Part shown: in pieces, positions 37,800 through 50,648 of the stretch
Layout of the letters: every line of letters starts with the position of its first letter
Position numbering within the stretch: position 1 is the first letter of the stretch
Assembly (NCBI GenBank): GCA_050084985.1
Contig: JBITNC010000001.1
Location: 184,140,001 to 184,204,000 of the forward strand
Direction: 5' to 3'
Source: Nageia nagi
Taxonomy: Eukaryota > Pinophyta
DNA length: 64,000 nt
Notes under the pieces: generated by a model
The model's database searches: none
Seen by the model: only the letters and a program-made list of their open reading frames with translations
Told to the model about the DNA's origin: nothing
Position numbers and translations under genes: made by a program

Positions 37800-39300
37800 T
37801 AAGAATTATAGTAAGTTTTTCTAATCATGTACTAGAGTGGGTTAGCATGAGAAATCATGTATGTCATATAATTGAGTATATAATGATGTAATTTCTTAGT
37901 TATGAAAATGATGATAAGGAAAAGAAACTCTATGTAGATGTATTTGTTCTCACAGTCAACAAGAGTATAACTAAGGTAATAGATGGTTTGTTCTTTGCCT
38001 TGATTATTCTTTTGAACAACCATGATGCCTAAGGAAAAATTGGTCATTGAAAGATAGAGGTGGAAGGAGATACCATCTCTAGGAGGGATCAAAATAAAAG
38101 GATTAGTGAGATAGCACTTGATGTTATCAAAATATTGCTTATACTTCTCATTCCACTTTGAAGGCAACACCCTTCTTGAATAGCTCATTAAAAGAATGAC
38201 ATGTATCTGAAAGCTAAGCTATGAAATGATGAATGGCCTAGATTTTACCTTGAAGACTCCTCAAGATTTTGATGTTATGAGGAAAGGGCATATCCATAAT
38301 GGTATTTACCTTTTTTACGATCAATCTCAATACCCCTCTTGGATACAATGAGCCTTAAAAGCTTGCATGACATAACACCAACACATATTTCTTAGGATTC
38401 AACCTAACGTTATTCTCGAGAAGATAATGGAAGACCTTGTGAAGAATGTCCTAATGTTCTTTATGTGTTTTGGATTTAGCTAGAAGGTCATCAATGTAAT
38501 GTTCCATAATATCATGCATTATGTCATGGAAGATATAAGTCATGGCTCTTTGATAGGTGGATTTAGCATTCTTAATACTAAAAGGCATAACTCTATATTA
38601 ATAGGTTCCCCAAGGGATCATTAAAGCTATTCCATATTGATCTTTGGGACTAACCCAAATTTGATTTTAGCCAAAAAAATTGACCATAAGGGACAACATC
38701 TCATACCCAACAATTTTTTCAACCAAGATATTGATATTGGGTAGAGGAAAATTGTCCTTAGGACTTACCTTGTTAAGATCATGAAAATTTGTATAAATAC
38801 AAATATGACCATAAAACCTACTGATAGGAACCATATTGGAAATCCACTTGGTGTAATTAATAGGTTTGATGAAGTGAGACTTCAAAATATTTTTAAGCTA
38901 TCCTTGATTAAAAAGGATTAGGGTATATTGACTTTCCTAAGTTTTTTCTTGATTGGTTTAGCATTAAGATAAGTTATGATGTTATGCATTACAATATTTG
39001 GATCTAAGCCTAGCATATCATTATAACTAAAGGTAAAGAGTTTGTGATACTTAATTAGAATGGATATAGCTAAGTCACACTTAGAATTGATTAAGACATC
39101 ATCGACATAGATGATCTTATTATTTTTAGGATCATTGCCAATGTTGATTTCAACTAGGCCCCCAACATGCATGTGAGACCCTTCTTCAAGCTATTTAATG
39201 ATAAGAAGATATGAGTAATCATAATCACTAGGATAATATATGGATGATATAAGACTAGACAAAGATACCTCATCTAAGGACAAGTGAGGGGGAAGACAAG
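37800..39300 (-). pseudogene. Reverse transcriptase and RT-linked RNase H of Tat element
   Basis: RT: HFIKPINYTKWISNMVPI (near 38870), ICIYTNFHDLNKVSPKDNFPLP (near 38790; D to N in the YTDF motif position), PFSIKNAKSTYQR (near 38570) and MEHYIDDLLAKSK (near 38490), which keeps both Asp residues of the YxDD active site. RT-linked RNase H: 38188-37832 with YKQYFDNIKCYL, LYLSMTNFSLG, TIYYLSYTLVDCENKYIYIE and KKLHHYIL. Stops and frameshifts interrupt between blocks. Confidence 0.85.
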
Positions 39301-40380
39301 CATCACTTGATGAAAAGAACCCTAATGGTGGTAAGAAGAAATCCAGGGATTTAGGACCAACAACAATCAAAGAGTCACCATAAAGGGTATGATAAAAGGG
39401 ATCTACTTATGGATAGATACTATATTTATAAAAATAATCATGTTTGAATACAAAGGATCATCAAAAATTGATCATGAATATCGATATTAGCAAACTCCCC
39501 TTCAAGTGCAAAAGATTTGGAACCCTTGAAACCAAGGCTCCTCTTGTCATGAGTCGCTTGAAAAATAGTTTGAAAAGCATTGAACATACCTTTCTCATAC
39601 TTACCTAATCCACAACCTTACCATTTACAATGCTCAAAGTATCATCAAACAAAGTTAGGACAAGATAAGTAATCAATCTTAGCATAAAAAAATTCTTTCA
39701 AAGGATGGTTGAAAAGAACATTAGATGGAGAATCATTACTAGCATAAATAAAAAAAGATTGATTAGGACTTAGCCTAAAGGAATCAAAGACACAATAGCA
39801 ATGAAGGTATCTTAAGTTTAGCCAAAATCCTTGATTGATTGGATGTTAGAGAATACATTCTCAATTTGATATTCCCCTAGACCAAGGCTAGTATATTATA
39901 CCAAAATAGGGTAAGTAATAGAATCATCATCATCCTTATCCTAGGTGACATGATCAAAATAAGAAGCATGACACTCTTACTCTTGGGAAGGTTGATATGT
40001 CATGTTTGATGATTTATAAAGATCATGAGGTGGGGGAACTTGATTGTAGGATTGAGGTTGAGTGGTCTTGGGTTGAGGCTTCTTGACTTGAGGCTTTGAA
40101 TGTGATGGTTACAATGATGATCCCATGGGTGATTTATGTAGGGTGAGGTACATCCAAAGGAGATGATGATGATGAATGTCTTGAACCAAGAGATTGATTA
40201 GAATGAGGATGCAAGTATTAGGGACCTTGTAAACTAGATGATGCTTGATTAATATTATTTTTCATAAGGATAGTTATGGATGACAAACTTGACATAGAAA
40301 AAGGATCAAGATCTTGAATAAGATTACAATGTCTAAAGAGGTTTGGATCTATAAGAATGCAATGTGTCTTACCCTCATAC
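39301..40380 (-). pseudogene. Protease-RT linker of Tat element, decayed
   Basis: Lies between protease and RT of the element. It would encode the connecting region of the polyprotein, but stops in every frame leave no assignable domain. Confidence 0.4.
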
Positions 40381-41300
40381 AAATACTTGACTAATCTATC
40401 AATGGTATTCCCAAAAGAATATTATATTACATTTCACCTTCAATGACATGACAAGCTGTAGGAATCAATCTCACCCCAACCTTAATGGGGATCATAATAA
40501 CTCCTAAGGTGGTAGATAAAGTATTGTTGAAGGCCCTAATTTTCAATGTAGGAGAACTTAAGTATGATGTGGGTATGTTGAGGTTTTGAAGTGTGACTAT
40601 ATATACCACATTAATAGTTGATCCCTTGTTAATCATAACCTTTTTAACTTCTTTACCATATATATATATGTAATGGTATAAATAACTAGATGTTTCTTAG
40701 ATGCTCCTAAGGAATGATATACTTCATCCATATAGAATGTGATAGAATGCCTCATGTAATTTTGAACTGATACATAAAATTATACAAAGGTGTTAGAATC
40801 ATCATTAAATAACTCAATGGTCTTAAGTATATCATTTAAGGCACCTCTGTGAGCCTTGGATTGTTGCAACAAATCCCATAAAAATAGCTTGGTAGGGGTT
40901 AAACTTAATTGTTGTTCCAACTGATTCTTAATAGCAATTATTAGTCTAAAAGGTTGTGATTTCACTTTTATGTTAACTAGTAGTGTGAGTTGTTGTGCTC
41001 TCTCACCTCCCCTTCTTGTACATGTAGTAACATAAATTGGCTTTATGCCCATCATACCAACAAACTCTATGGATAAGGAACCACCATGTGTTACATGTCT
41101 TAATGTGGAATCCATGGTACTCACTTGGTTCATGTTCATTTCATGCCTTGATAGAGGATTTTGATATACCCCTAAATCCCTATTAGGTTAAGCGAGGGGT
41201 GTTCCTACAGATACTTGACTATCATCGATTTATCTTTGAATTGTGGCCCTTAAATGTTAATATTTATTTTTTTATGTTCCCTTTGATGATGGAAGGTATA
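40380..41300 (-). pseudogene. Tat aspartic protease region, active site altered
   Basis: The frame 40636-40427 reads MINKGSTINVVYI, LKIRAFNNTLSTTLGVI and IPIKVGVRLIPT, then YNILLGIPLI, the retropepsin order of Tat elements. The catalytic triplet, normally a variant of DxGS (ID.GSALNV), here reads INKGSTINV. The Asp is Asn, which removes activity. Upstream, 41139-40780 is a gag-protease linker with no further motif. Confidence 0.75.
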
Positions 41301-43834
41301 AAACTCATCATCCCTATACCATTGTAGTGTTACACCACTAGGGTCCTCTTATGTAATATTAGGAAGAATAATCAATCTAGCATCTAGTAGCTTCTTGAGA
41401 ACATCCTCAATTGGCTTCACTAATGGTATCCAATTCCTTTATTGTTGTTGTGGTTGTGTTGGTGGTCTAAGAGGCCTTACTTAGTTGTTGGTTTGATTTT
41501 TACCTTGTTTGCCTTGATTATGTTGCACTTGATCTTATTGTTGATATGGGTTCCTTGGTTGGTTATTCCTTTTTCTAGGAGGTGCTAGTTGTAAGATTAA
41601 TTGTGCTTGATTAACTGCATAGGTGGTTTGAATTGTTTGTATCTTAGGTTTGAGTTGGTTGATATTACCACCATTGTTGCAAGTATTTTGGTTATTTTCT
41701 TTCTTCCTTATCTTAATTTCATCTTCTTAAATCTTTACTTCTTCAATTATATTGTTTTGAGCTAAGGCATCCTCAAAAGTAAGGTTCCTTTAAATTTGGA
41801 GGATGGAAGAGATATGTTTGTAACAACTCCTAGAGAATAATTTGATCAACTCTTCTTGAGGTAATGTGTATGGCATATCTATCACAACTACTCTCCATAT
41901 ATGCACATAATCTAATATTGATTTATCATCAAATTAGGATAACTTTCTCAAATATGTAATGGAATATCTCTTCCTAATGTTGATCCCAAAATGATCTAAA
42001 AACTAAGTAGCCAATTGCTCAAAGAAGAAGATACTATATTGAGACAATTTGTTGTACCAATCTAAAGCTTGTCCTGCTAAATTCATAGGGAAAGTTCTTA
42101 ACATAAGAACATCATCATTAGCTATGATATAACAAGAATACTTGACTTATCTTAGATGTTCTTTTAGATCCTCTTTTCCCTTAAATTTATCCATCTTAGG
42201 GACCCTAAACTTATAAGAAAAATCCTTTATTGGAATAGATGGATGGATTTTCTAATTACAACTTGATCCATATGATAACTTAGTCTTGCCTTGATAATTA
42301 AGCCTTAGCTCCATTTCTTACAACTTATTTAGAATCTCATCATGAGGATTAGATGGATAAAAAGACCCAACAACTTGATAGCTTAGACCTTGATAATAAT
42401 TGGTTGCTTAAGTTTACCCTTGAGGTTGATAAGTTTGTTATGTAGGGGCAACACTCACTTGAGGTGTATGATAGGGTTGACTTACAAACCCTTGATCCAT
42501 TTAATTATGCAAACCTTGAGTAGGAAATTGAGTTGGCCCAAGTGATGGATCTTGGACATGTTGAAAATATTGGAAATAGTTTTTGGTGGAGGTAAGCCCC
42601 CTAGGTTGTGCACCAATATATGCTTGTGTGGGATTACCATTTTTAGAATGGGCATGTGTCGGTATAAAAACTAAAGAAGAAGAAGGAAGATATTGAGGCA
42701 AAACATGTGCACCTTAGGTTGAGAAATATTAGGTGGCACATATGATTAAAGGATATATTGAGGATTGGAATTTATTATGTTGCTAGTCATTATAGGTTGT
42801 GATTTATAATATGTATAAGATTGGTCAATGATAGCAACTTGAAGAGGATTTATAGTACTCAATACTTGAGAATTAATTTATCTCTTTCCCTTGAGAACTA
42901 GTATGGGTGTCCACAATTCATAAATTTTTCTTAGCTTTTTGAATCCTATACAATCTTCAAACATTTGGTCCTTATTCTCATCATCATGATGGGGAGAGCT
43001 TGATGATATCAAAGTGGGGGGTTCAAATTGTGGACATAATGATTGGACTAAAGGATTGAATTGAGAAATCAATGGGGCTTAAGGTAAGCTTGATGATACT
43101 TGTTGACCTTGCCTTAAAACACAAGGTAAGGGAGGCGGAACAAAAGAAGGTGCATTAGGTAAGGCAAACTTATGGTATCTCATTTGTATCAATATGATAC
43201 AAGAAGAATCAAGATTTTCTTATGGTTGAGGGTTAATGGAAGAAGATGACACATAAGAAGGTAGAGGATTATCATAGGAAGGATTATAATGGTAAATGAT
43301 ATTACCAAGGTTGGAATAAGGTGGCATGGTTGAATTAGGGTGTGAAGAAGCTATAGAGGCAATGTGGGGTTAAGAAGGATGAGGAAAAGGTCATGACACC
43401 CTTGTATCCTCTCTCAAAGAAGGTGGAGGATTACCAAAAGGTTGTTTCTCTATGTTAGAAACATGGGGTGATATAGGCCTAGAACCAAGAGGTTATTTAG
43501 CCTTAAATTATCAAAAAAGGTCTAGGACATAATGATCAATCAAAAAGAGTTTCTCCTTGAAAAGGGGAACATTACGGATATTATATACATGATGTGGAGA
43601 ACTAGGCTCACTATATTTCCTACAAACACTTGCTTGCAAGTCTCTATAGATTTTGGAACCCTATTGAGGGTGTGGGTAGGAAGTATGCATAGATGGGGAG
43701 GATGGGACATAATATGGTTGTGAAACATGAGGTGAAGGTGTATGGGAAGAAGGATTGGAGTGCATTTCCCTAGCTTTTCTAACCCTAGCTTATGATCTTT
43801 TTTTAATTAGATTAATATGAGGTTTATTATCCAT
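41301..43834 (-). pseudogene. Tat gag, decayed
   Basis: The probable start is the ATG at 43834 (MDNKPHINLIKKRS). The first ~400 codons are Ser/Pro-rich and disordered (43800-42500). The gag core at about 42230-41760 contains YKFRVPKMDKFKGKEDLKEH, LRTFPMNLAGQALDWYNKLS, SITYLRKLS, LPQEELIKLFSRSC and FEDALAQNN. A Gln/Asn-rich tail follows (PRKRNNQPRNPYQQ), then NWIPLVKPIEDVLKKLLDA, the proline-containing segment typical of Tat gag before protease. Several in-frame stops, many at Gln/Trp positions, break it. Confidence 0.8.
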
Positions 43835-44190
43835 TTTAGGGATACAAATAAGAATTCAAGCAAATAATATTATATAAAACAAATATTCCCAATGGTGCTA
43901 AATAAGATAAAATAAATAAACATAAAGCCTAAATGTTTTGTTATGATCTTTATTTAGTGGATGCAAGACTAAGATAGACAACCCTAGAATGATCCAATAT
44001 AGCATGTCAGGAATACTAGCTAACTTTCTTGACTCTATATTTTTTTGTTAGGTCATGAGCATGTCAGGAAGGTTTCCTAAAAAATTCATTCCAATTAAGT
44101 GCATAAAATTGTTCAAAAATGCATGAAAGAAAGAGTAAACTACAACACCCAAAAAAAGGAAAAGAGATAAAAAATCCTCAATTTTGCAAG
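43835..44190 (-). other. 5' untranslated leader of large gypsy element
   Basis: Non-coding stretch between PBS and gag start. No features recognised. Confidence 0.5.
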
Positions 44191-44193
44191 TCT

Positions 44194-44215
44194 AAGACCA
44201 AGGGAGGTCCCACCA
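44194..44215 (-). other. Candidate primer-binding site of large gypsy element
   Basis: On minus it begins TGGTGGGACCTCCCTTGG directly next to the LTR, with the TGG expected from a tRNA CCA end. The cognate tRNA was not identified. Confidence 0.45.
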
Positions 44216-45001
44216 TGATTGCTACTTTGTAAGTAGCCCTAAAAACCCCACACCTTAAGCTTAAACACAAGAAAACATGATAAACCTAAGGACCTTTAGA
44301 TGCCCACTTTACAATATCTAGAATATTGCTTACATATGATAAGATAATAATAACAAAAAAATGGGGATAGGGCTTAAATATTTATCATTTTTTTGATATG
44401 CCCAAAATGCCAAATGACCTACAAAATAAAGATTTGCTGATATTTCTAAGCTCTAGGTCCTTAAGACCCTAAAGCCAAGCAAGATATGACTTATTTGCTT
44501 ATAAAACTCTAAGATTTGAGTCAATAAGGTACTCAAAAATAGTGCAATGCCTAATATGTAAGCTAACATAAAACCCAAAATGATTTTTCCAATGATTAAA
44601 AATAAACTAAACTATTCGAGCCTAAGTCTACAAGAGACTAGCCTAGAAATATTAAAATGCAACCATGCACAAATGGGTTAGAAAATCACTAAAAGGATAT
44701 GATTTGATGATCTTGTGTGACCTCCAAGGCCTATAAAAACCACTTCAAATAATGTTAGTCCCAACAAAAAACCTAAATCACATGATTTTACTCAAGATTC
44801 CTTTGCAAGATGAGGACAAGAATTGCCTTTTTCCTTGGAAGTGATGGGTTGAGCTCACATGGAAGGTACAAAGCTAAAAACTTTTGTGCATACAATAGAG
44901 AGAGATTGAACATATAAGAACTCATGAGATATCCATTGGTGTTATTTTGAAATGATTTGAAATTGATCTTTTTATTTTGATAATGACCAACTGATGGGCT
45001 A
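44216..45001 (-). repeat. 5' LTR of large gypsy element, truncated
   Basis: Begins TGATTGCTAC after the candidate PBS and matches the first ~780 bp of 28241-29246. Homology ends at about 45001 (ACTGATGGGC), after which unrelated sequence follows. The remaining ~230 bp were deleted or displaced. Confidence 0.78.
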
Positions 45002-45296
45002 TATATCCCGATAATAATTAATGAAAATAAAGACCCACTTAATAATTAAAAAGAAGGGCCATAATATTAGTGAAAAAATGCAAAAATAATAGAGAAAAGA
45101 AAAGGACATATAAGTAGTCTTGATATACCTATCTAGTGCAGATAATGGGGGGATTACATGTACAATAAGAGCATTTATCTTACTTTCATGGCCAATAACT
45201 TCCTAAAATCCCTTTATATAAGAATCTAAATATTTCTTTAGCCCTCATTATTTAGGATAAGATATGATAAAAGGAACCCCATAATGGTAATTTGTT

Positions 45297-45575
45297 GTGG
45301 TCTATGCAATAATAAATCCCATAACAAGAATGTTCTACCAGCTTAACAACACCAAATTTTCTACTCACCCAAACTATTATATTTACATATCCCCTTTATG
45401 TAGCTCTTTTAAATATAGTTATGGAAGTGAGCTTGTTGATATCTCTAAAAGCAAGGAGGATGTTATTCATAAGGAAGAAGTTTCCCTCTATATCCAAAGC
45501 TTGGTGAAAGAGGCAAAAATAATCAAGGTGGGATTGGACCCCAAAGGTCTCTACAATGATATACTCTTGAATTAA
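45297..45575 (+). CDS. Hypothetical 92-codon frame in unit 1
   Basis: Unrecognised protein. It contains GSELVDISKSKEDVIHKEE and SLYIQSLVKEAKIIKVGLDP; charged and helical in the second half. The homologous stretch in unit 2 (46957-47235) keeps most of the codons but has stops near its beginning. It could be a fragment of a transposon or host exon. There is no start-site or promoter evidence. Confidence 0.2.
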   Translation: MVYAIINPITRMFYQLNNTKFSTHPNYYIYISPLCSSFKYSYGSELVDISKSKEDVIHKEEVSLYIQSLVKEAKIIKVGLDPKGLYNDILLN

Positions 45576-46091
45576 TGAAATGAGAGAATGCCATGGTGGA
45601 AGAAGTTATAACTTCACCATTAAAAATGCAAGCCATGATAGTTGAATACTTAAGAAGAACATGAATGATCCTCATCAAAATGAAAGGGAAAATTGATGAG
45701 CTTGAATGCTCATTACAATGTTAGAGATATTATTGTTAAGTAGTATCTCAAAAATACTTGTTGTGTAGTAGAGTACAAGTGATTTGAGTTAATAAACTAT
45801 CTAATTTATTAGGATGTTTTAACAATCTCTAATCTATACTCAAAATATATTTACCTATATATATTTGTACTTATAATAATTACTATGAGTGGTACATAGT
45901 CAAAATAATTTAATTAATAGAAGCATAATTGAGTGTAAACAATGTAATCAAGCATCAAATTAACATCATGGAAATATTTGTGAATGTTAAAACATTAAAA
46001 AAACTAGTAATTTATTAAGAGCAAGGATCAAGACTTCTTGATGAATCGGGAAAAGATGTAGACCATGAATAACCCCGACTAAATATCTAAT

Positions 46092-46310
46092 TTGAACAAA
46101 GGTAAAGAAACCAAAGAAACAAAGGGGATTTCAGTAGGCTTTAAGAAAGACTTCAATCCTATGCTTCATAAGGAGATGCTTAAAGAGGCCAATATCAAAA
46201 GAGGAGCAAAAGTACAAATTTTAAAGAGGTTGAAAAGCATTTGGGTCTCAAAGAGATTATGCTTAGGAAGACCTATGTCAGATATTACAAATTCAACTAT
46301 GGAGATATGA
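46092..46310 (+). pseudogene. Lys/Glu-rich coding-like fragment, unit 1
   Basis: Reads NKGKETKETKGISVGFKKDF, then LHKEMLKEANIKRGAKVQ. Unit 2 at 47748-47968 encodes the same stretch with conservative differences and one stop (LHKEMLKEAKLKREAKV then stop). Upstream in unit 2 the frame extends back through METIDNPNQVSDLNKGK (from about 47716), while unit 1 has stops there. Basic and Lys-rich; family unknown. Confidence 0.3.
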
Positions 46311-46905
46311 TTTAGAACCTTCTGAAGATTTTGGGTGGTCAACTACATGGCTTCCTTTGCTTACTAGGTTTATATATTTTTGTACTTATATATATATTTA
46401 GTCATAGATGTAAGTTTCCTAAAAATACAAGCTTGCTGGAAAACCCTATCTTCATAGCTTTTGTCACTTTGAAAAAGCTTGTTCTCTTAGTTACAGTAAG
46501 TTTAAAGAAATGATTGGTATGTTGGTGGTTTGGTCTAGTTAGAAGATTGCATCACAGAGAAAACTATTACAAATGATCTCTTTTTATAAAGGTTGGCGAA
46601 GACCCTTATAAACTTCACCTATTTTTATTAATACAAAATTTACCCATTAATAAAAAAAAAACTAGTAATTAACATTTACAAAATCCACCCTTTTATTGAT
46701 AAAATTAAAATATTTTTCCATTTGTATATGACAAATAGTTTCAAATTTATTTTTTCAATTGAAGAAATTTTTTAAACCCTACTATGATGGATTGAAAACC
46801 CTCTCACAAGCATCGACAAGTTGAATTTTAATCTGTGGAACCCACACTTTGACTTCCTCACTACAAGTGGTGTTATGATATATGTTATAACAAGGTTGAT
46901 TTTCT

Positions 46906-48044
46906 CATTATTTAGGATAAGATATGATAACAAGAACCCCATAATGGTAATTTGTTGTTAGCTAGGCAATAGTAAATTCGATAGCAAGAATCTACTACCA
47001 TCCTAACAACACCAAATTTGCTACCCACCCAAACTATTATATTTACCTATCTTCTTTATGTAGCTCTTTTAAATATATTTAAGGAATTGAGTTTGTTGAT
47101 ATCTTTGAGAGTGAGGAGGATTTTATTCATAGGGAAGAATTTTCCCTCTATATCCAAAGCTTGGTGAAAGAGGAAAATAAAATCAAGGTGGGGATATACC
47201 CCAAAGGTGTCTACAATGATATACTCTTGAACTAATGAAACAAGAGAAAGCCATGGTGGAAGAAGTTATAACTTCACCATTAAAAATGCAAGCCATGATA
47301 GGTCAATTCTTAAGAAGAACATGAATTATCCTCACCAAAATGCAAGGGAAAATTTATGAGCTTGAATGCTCATTGCGATGTTAGAGATATTATTGTTAAG
47401 TAGTATCTCAAAAATACTTGTTGTGTAGTAGAGTACAAGTGATTTGAGTCAATAAATTATCCAGTTTGTTAGGATGTTTTAACAATCTCTAATCTATACT
47501 AAAAATATATTTACCTATATATATTTGTACTTATAATAATTACTATGAGTGGTACATAGTCAAAATAATACAATTAATAGAAGCAAAATTGAGTGTAAAT
47601 AGTGTAACTAAGCATCAAATTGACATCATGGAAATATTTGTGAATGTTAAAACACTAAAAAATTAGTAATTAATCAAAAGCAGGGATCAAAACTTCTCGA
47701 TGAATTAGGAAAAGATGGAGACCATAGATAACCCCAACCAAGTATCCGATTTGAACAAAGGTAAAGTAACCAAAGAAATAAAGGGGGTTTTAGTAGGCTT
47801 TAAGAAAGCTTTTAGTCCTACTCTTCATAAGGAGATGCTTAAAGAGGCTAAGCTCAAAAGAGAAGCAAAAGTATGAATTTTGAAGAGGTTGAGAAGCATT
47901 CAAGTGTCAAAGAGATTATGCTTAGGAAGACCTATGTCAAATTTTACAAATTCAACTATGAAGATATGATTTAGAACCTTTTGAAGATTTTGGGTGGTCA
48001 ACTACATGGTTTCCTTTGCTTACTAGGCTTATTAGATTTTTGTA

Positions 48045-48096
<52 letters not shown>

Positions 48097-48572
48097 GTAA
48101 GTTTCCTAAAAATATAGGCCTGTTGGAAAACCATATCTTCATAGCTTTCGTCACTTTGAAAAAGCTTGTTCTCTTAGTTATGATAAGTTTAAAGAAATGA
48201 TTGGTATGCTGGTAGTTTGGTCTAGTTAGAAGATTGCAGCATAGAGAAAACTATTACAAATGATCTCTTTTTATAAAGGTTGGTGAAGACCCTTATAAAC
48301 TTCACCTTTTCTATTAATACAAAATTTACCCATTAATAAAAAATATATTAGTAATTGACATTTATAAAATCCACCCTTCTATTGATAAAATTAAAATATT
48401 TTTCCATTTGTATTTGAAAAATAATTTTAAATTTATTTTTTTAATTGAAGAAATTTTTTAAACCTTACTATGATGGATTGAAAACCCTCTCACAAGCATC
48501 GAAAAGGTGAATTTTAATCTATGGAACCCACTCTTTGACTTCCTCACTACGGGTGGTGTTATGATATATGTT
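46906..48572. repeat. 1.66 kb tandem duplication, unit 2
   Basis: Second copy of the unit, directly abutting the first (TTTCTCATTATTTAGGATAAG at the join). It has acquired a (TA)n array at 48047-48094 that unit 1 holds only as a short TATATATATTT. Homology ends after GTTATAGCGAGGTTGA. Confidence 0.88.
48047..48094. repeat. (TA)n microsatellite
   Basis: Alternating TA run of about 48 bases, expanded within unit 2 relative to unit 1. Confidence 0.95.
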
Positions 48573-49860
48573 ATAGCGAGGTTGAGTTCAATCCCTTACC
48601 TTTCATTCATGTACAACATAAACAAGGTAAAAAGAGCTATGTTGAAAAGTATTTTTGTAACTCAATTATATATTATATATTTAGAATTTTTATATTTGTA
48701 TATATCATCTCCATCTACTATCTTTATGATGCTTTTTATAAATAACTTTATTATATTGTTCCATCTCAAAAATTCATCCTATTTATCATCTTGTCTCAAA
48801 AATATCATGTAACCTTGATCCTTCCATAATGATTTTTCTAATTAAAGTTATCTAAAACATTATATCATAAAATCTTAAATATATATGAAGTTGAGATGAA
48901 CATTATCTTATATAAAGAGTTTTCCTCTCTTATAATAAAAATTAACTAAGAGAATAAAAAATGTTGAAAGAAATGAACGTCAAATAATATTATTAAGCAA
49001 ATAAAAGCTAAAAGAAAGTGGACATAATGAATAAAATAATTATGATAAAAACAGCACTAATAATTTTTAAAACATAATTACAACTCATGAATAATACCTA
49101 CAACATAATCTTAGTTGTAGAATGGAGGAGGTAAGCATGGATGTTGCGCACATCCCCCAAAATCATGAATGAGTGGAAGTGGGAAGTAGGAGTAATAGGA
49201 GTGAGTTATGCATGACACATATCACATGGTATGTATCATGATAATGCTTTACAACTGTAATAACTGTTGGACTGGTATAAGATAACCATTTGAGTGTCAG
49301 ATAACAATATGTTGGAGGCTAAATTATTTGTTCTCCCTCTCGCTACCCTTTAAGTTTTTACAACCCTTATTTGAAACAATAGAAAGGATAAGAAGGTGAA
49401 GCCCCCTTAACTTGGTCGTCTCCATATGCTTATGGAAAACAACCCCTCCATCGAATTATGTCCACACGTATGGAAAAACAACATCTATAATCTTGTTTTG
49501 ATCATCTTCTCTTCGCATCTCGCACAAGAGTGTTTTATAGTAAAGGATAGGAACTTTGCTTCTCACCCATGCCTTAATACAGGGAAACGTTTGAGGTATG
49601 ATTATATGAAAAATAATTAACAAAAATAATAATAAACCGACATCAAAAATTTAATCATAACTCTTATAAATTTATTTTTTATTTCATATTTAATTGTTAT
49701 CATGTAATATTTATTTATTTTTTAACAAATAATATGAGATATTTATTGATTTTTATTTATAATTTTTATTATATATTTATTTAATAATATTTATGTAAAA
49801 TACAAAAATATTTAAGATAAATACCTCACAAAAAATTATTCTCAACGTTTTATAAATATA
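48573..49860. other. Spacer with weak coding-like stretch
   Basis: Mostly AT-rich. The segment 49320-49620 has higher complexity and a 64-codon open frame (49426-49620) containing ELCPHVWKNNIYNLVLIIFS. I do not recognise it. Confidence 0.3.
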
Positions 49861-49951
49861 TTTTTAAGATATCTAAACTAAAACTAATAATTATCTTAAT
49901 TAAAATATTTTTAAGATATCTAAACTACAACTAATAATTATCTTAATTAAT
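49858..49951. repeat. Direct repeat, ~47 bp unit, two copies
   Basis: The unit TTTTTAAGATATCTAAACTA plus ACTAATAATTATCTTAATTA occurs twice back to back. Confidence 0.85.
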
Positions 49952-50215
49952 GAACCTCTTCCAAAAGATTGTGGAATTCGTTTAATAAATTATTATTGTT
50001 TTAAATGGGTAGTGCATTTAGTGAAACCCAAACGCAAAGAACACTTCAAACCCCATAATTTCAAAACCAAATGTGCCACGAAAGCAAAAAATAACAAACA
50101 TCAACTATGACACGTATTCATTGAAAGTAGGTCCCACCAGAACTGCAACCTTATCATAGGAGTTGAACCAAATAGGTATTTTAATACATGGAATCTGACA
50201 TGTACTAAAAAGCTA

Positions 50216-50224
50216 CCACGTGGC
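50216..50224. promoter_or_regulatory. G-box / ABRE-like CCACGTGGC
   Basis: Palindromic CACGTG core (50217-50222) with GC flank, a bZIP/bHLH binding site type seen in plant promoters. It lies about 430 bases before the ATG at 50649, in a stretch of locally higher GC (50100-50400). Confidence 0.5.
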
Positions 50225-50484
50225 ACCAATGGCAGTATTCCTACACATTCAATACAACATCAATCCAAATGATGCATCTACTTCACATGAAAGTCGGAAG
50301 AGCCGTTGGAATGCATGACATGTTGCAATCTGACCCATCGAATTAAAACATCGGACGATCGAGGATAGCGGACCGTTGCGTCTGCTTTTTTAATTTTTCC
50401 GGTTTGTATCCATTAGAGAGAAGCGATGTGCATGGGCTCTTTGAATGGATTTTGAAGGGAGGGGTGTCCCTTTTGTGCTATGCA

Positions 50485-50648
50485 GGAGAGAAGAGAGACT
50501 TTCAGACGATAAATTGCATACATGAAGGATCCGCCCTTGCAGTCCAATAAATCCCATTGCCATTTCTCTCTAGTCCTGCACTGCACAAGCTTTCTCTCTC
50601 ATTCAAACACAACAAAAACAACTTCCCACAAAATCTGCTCCACAAACC
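50485..50648 (+). promoter_or_regulatory. CT/AC-rich leader-like sequence
   Basis: Rich in CTCTC, CACAA and TTTCTCTCTC, with a composition typical of plant 5' untranslated regions and unlike the AT-rich surroundings. It contains an upstream ATG frame (50522-50704). Confidence 0.35.

Larger units (their letters stand above)
28241..45001 (-). mobile_element. Large Ty3/gypsy Tat-lineage element (~16.8 kb)
   Basis: Two direct LTR copies (28241-29246 and 44216-45001) enclose, from right to left, gag, protease, RT, RNase H, a second RNase H and integrase, then a ~6.6 kb region before the 3' LTR that carries an antisense PMD-like gene (31600-32600, plus). Two RNase H domains in tandem are the hallmark of the Tat lineage. 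The right LTR is cut at about 45001, where unrelated sequence begins, so its outer end and the target duplication are lost. Confidence 0.87.
45246..46905. repeat. 1.66 kb tandem duplication, unit 1
   Basis: Starts CATTATTTAGGATAAGATATG and matches unit 2 (46906-48572) over its full length with scattered substitutions. It contains two open frames (45297-45575 and 46092-46310) and ends with a T-rich stretch, a poly-A-like run (46649-46660) and a segment AACCCTCTCACAAGCATCGA. The A-run and tail resemble the 3' end of a non-LTR element, but no RT is visible. Confidence 0.88.

Noticed and set aside
47952-48134. Minus-strand frame with Tyr-Ile repeats
   Set aside because: Translation of a (TA)n array.
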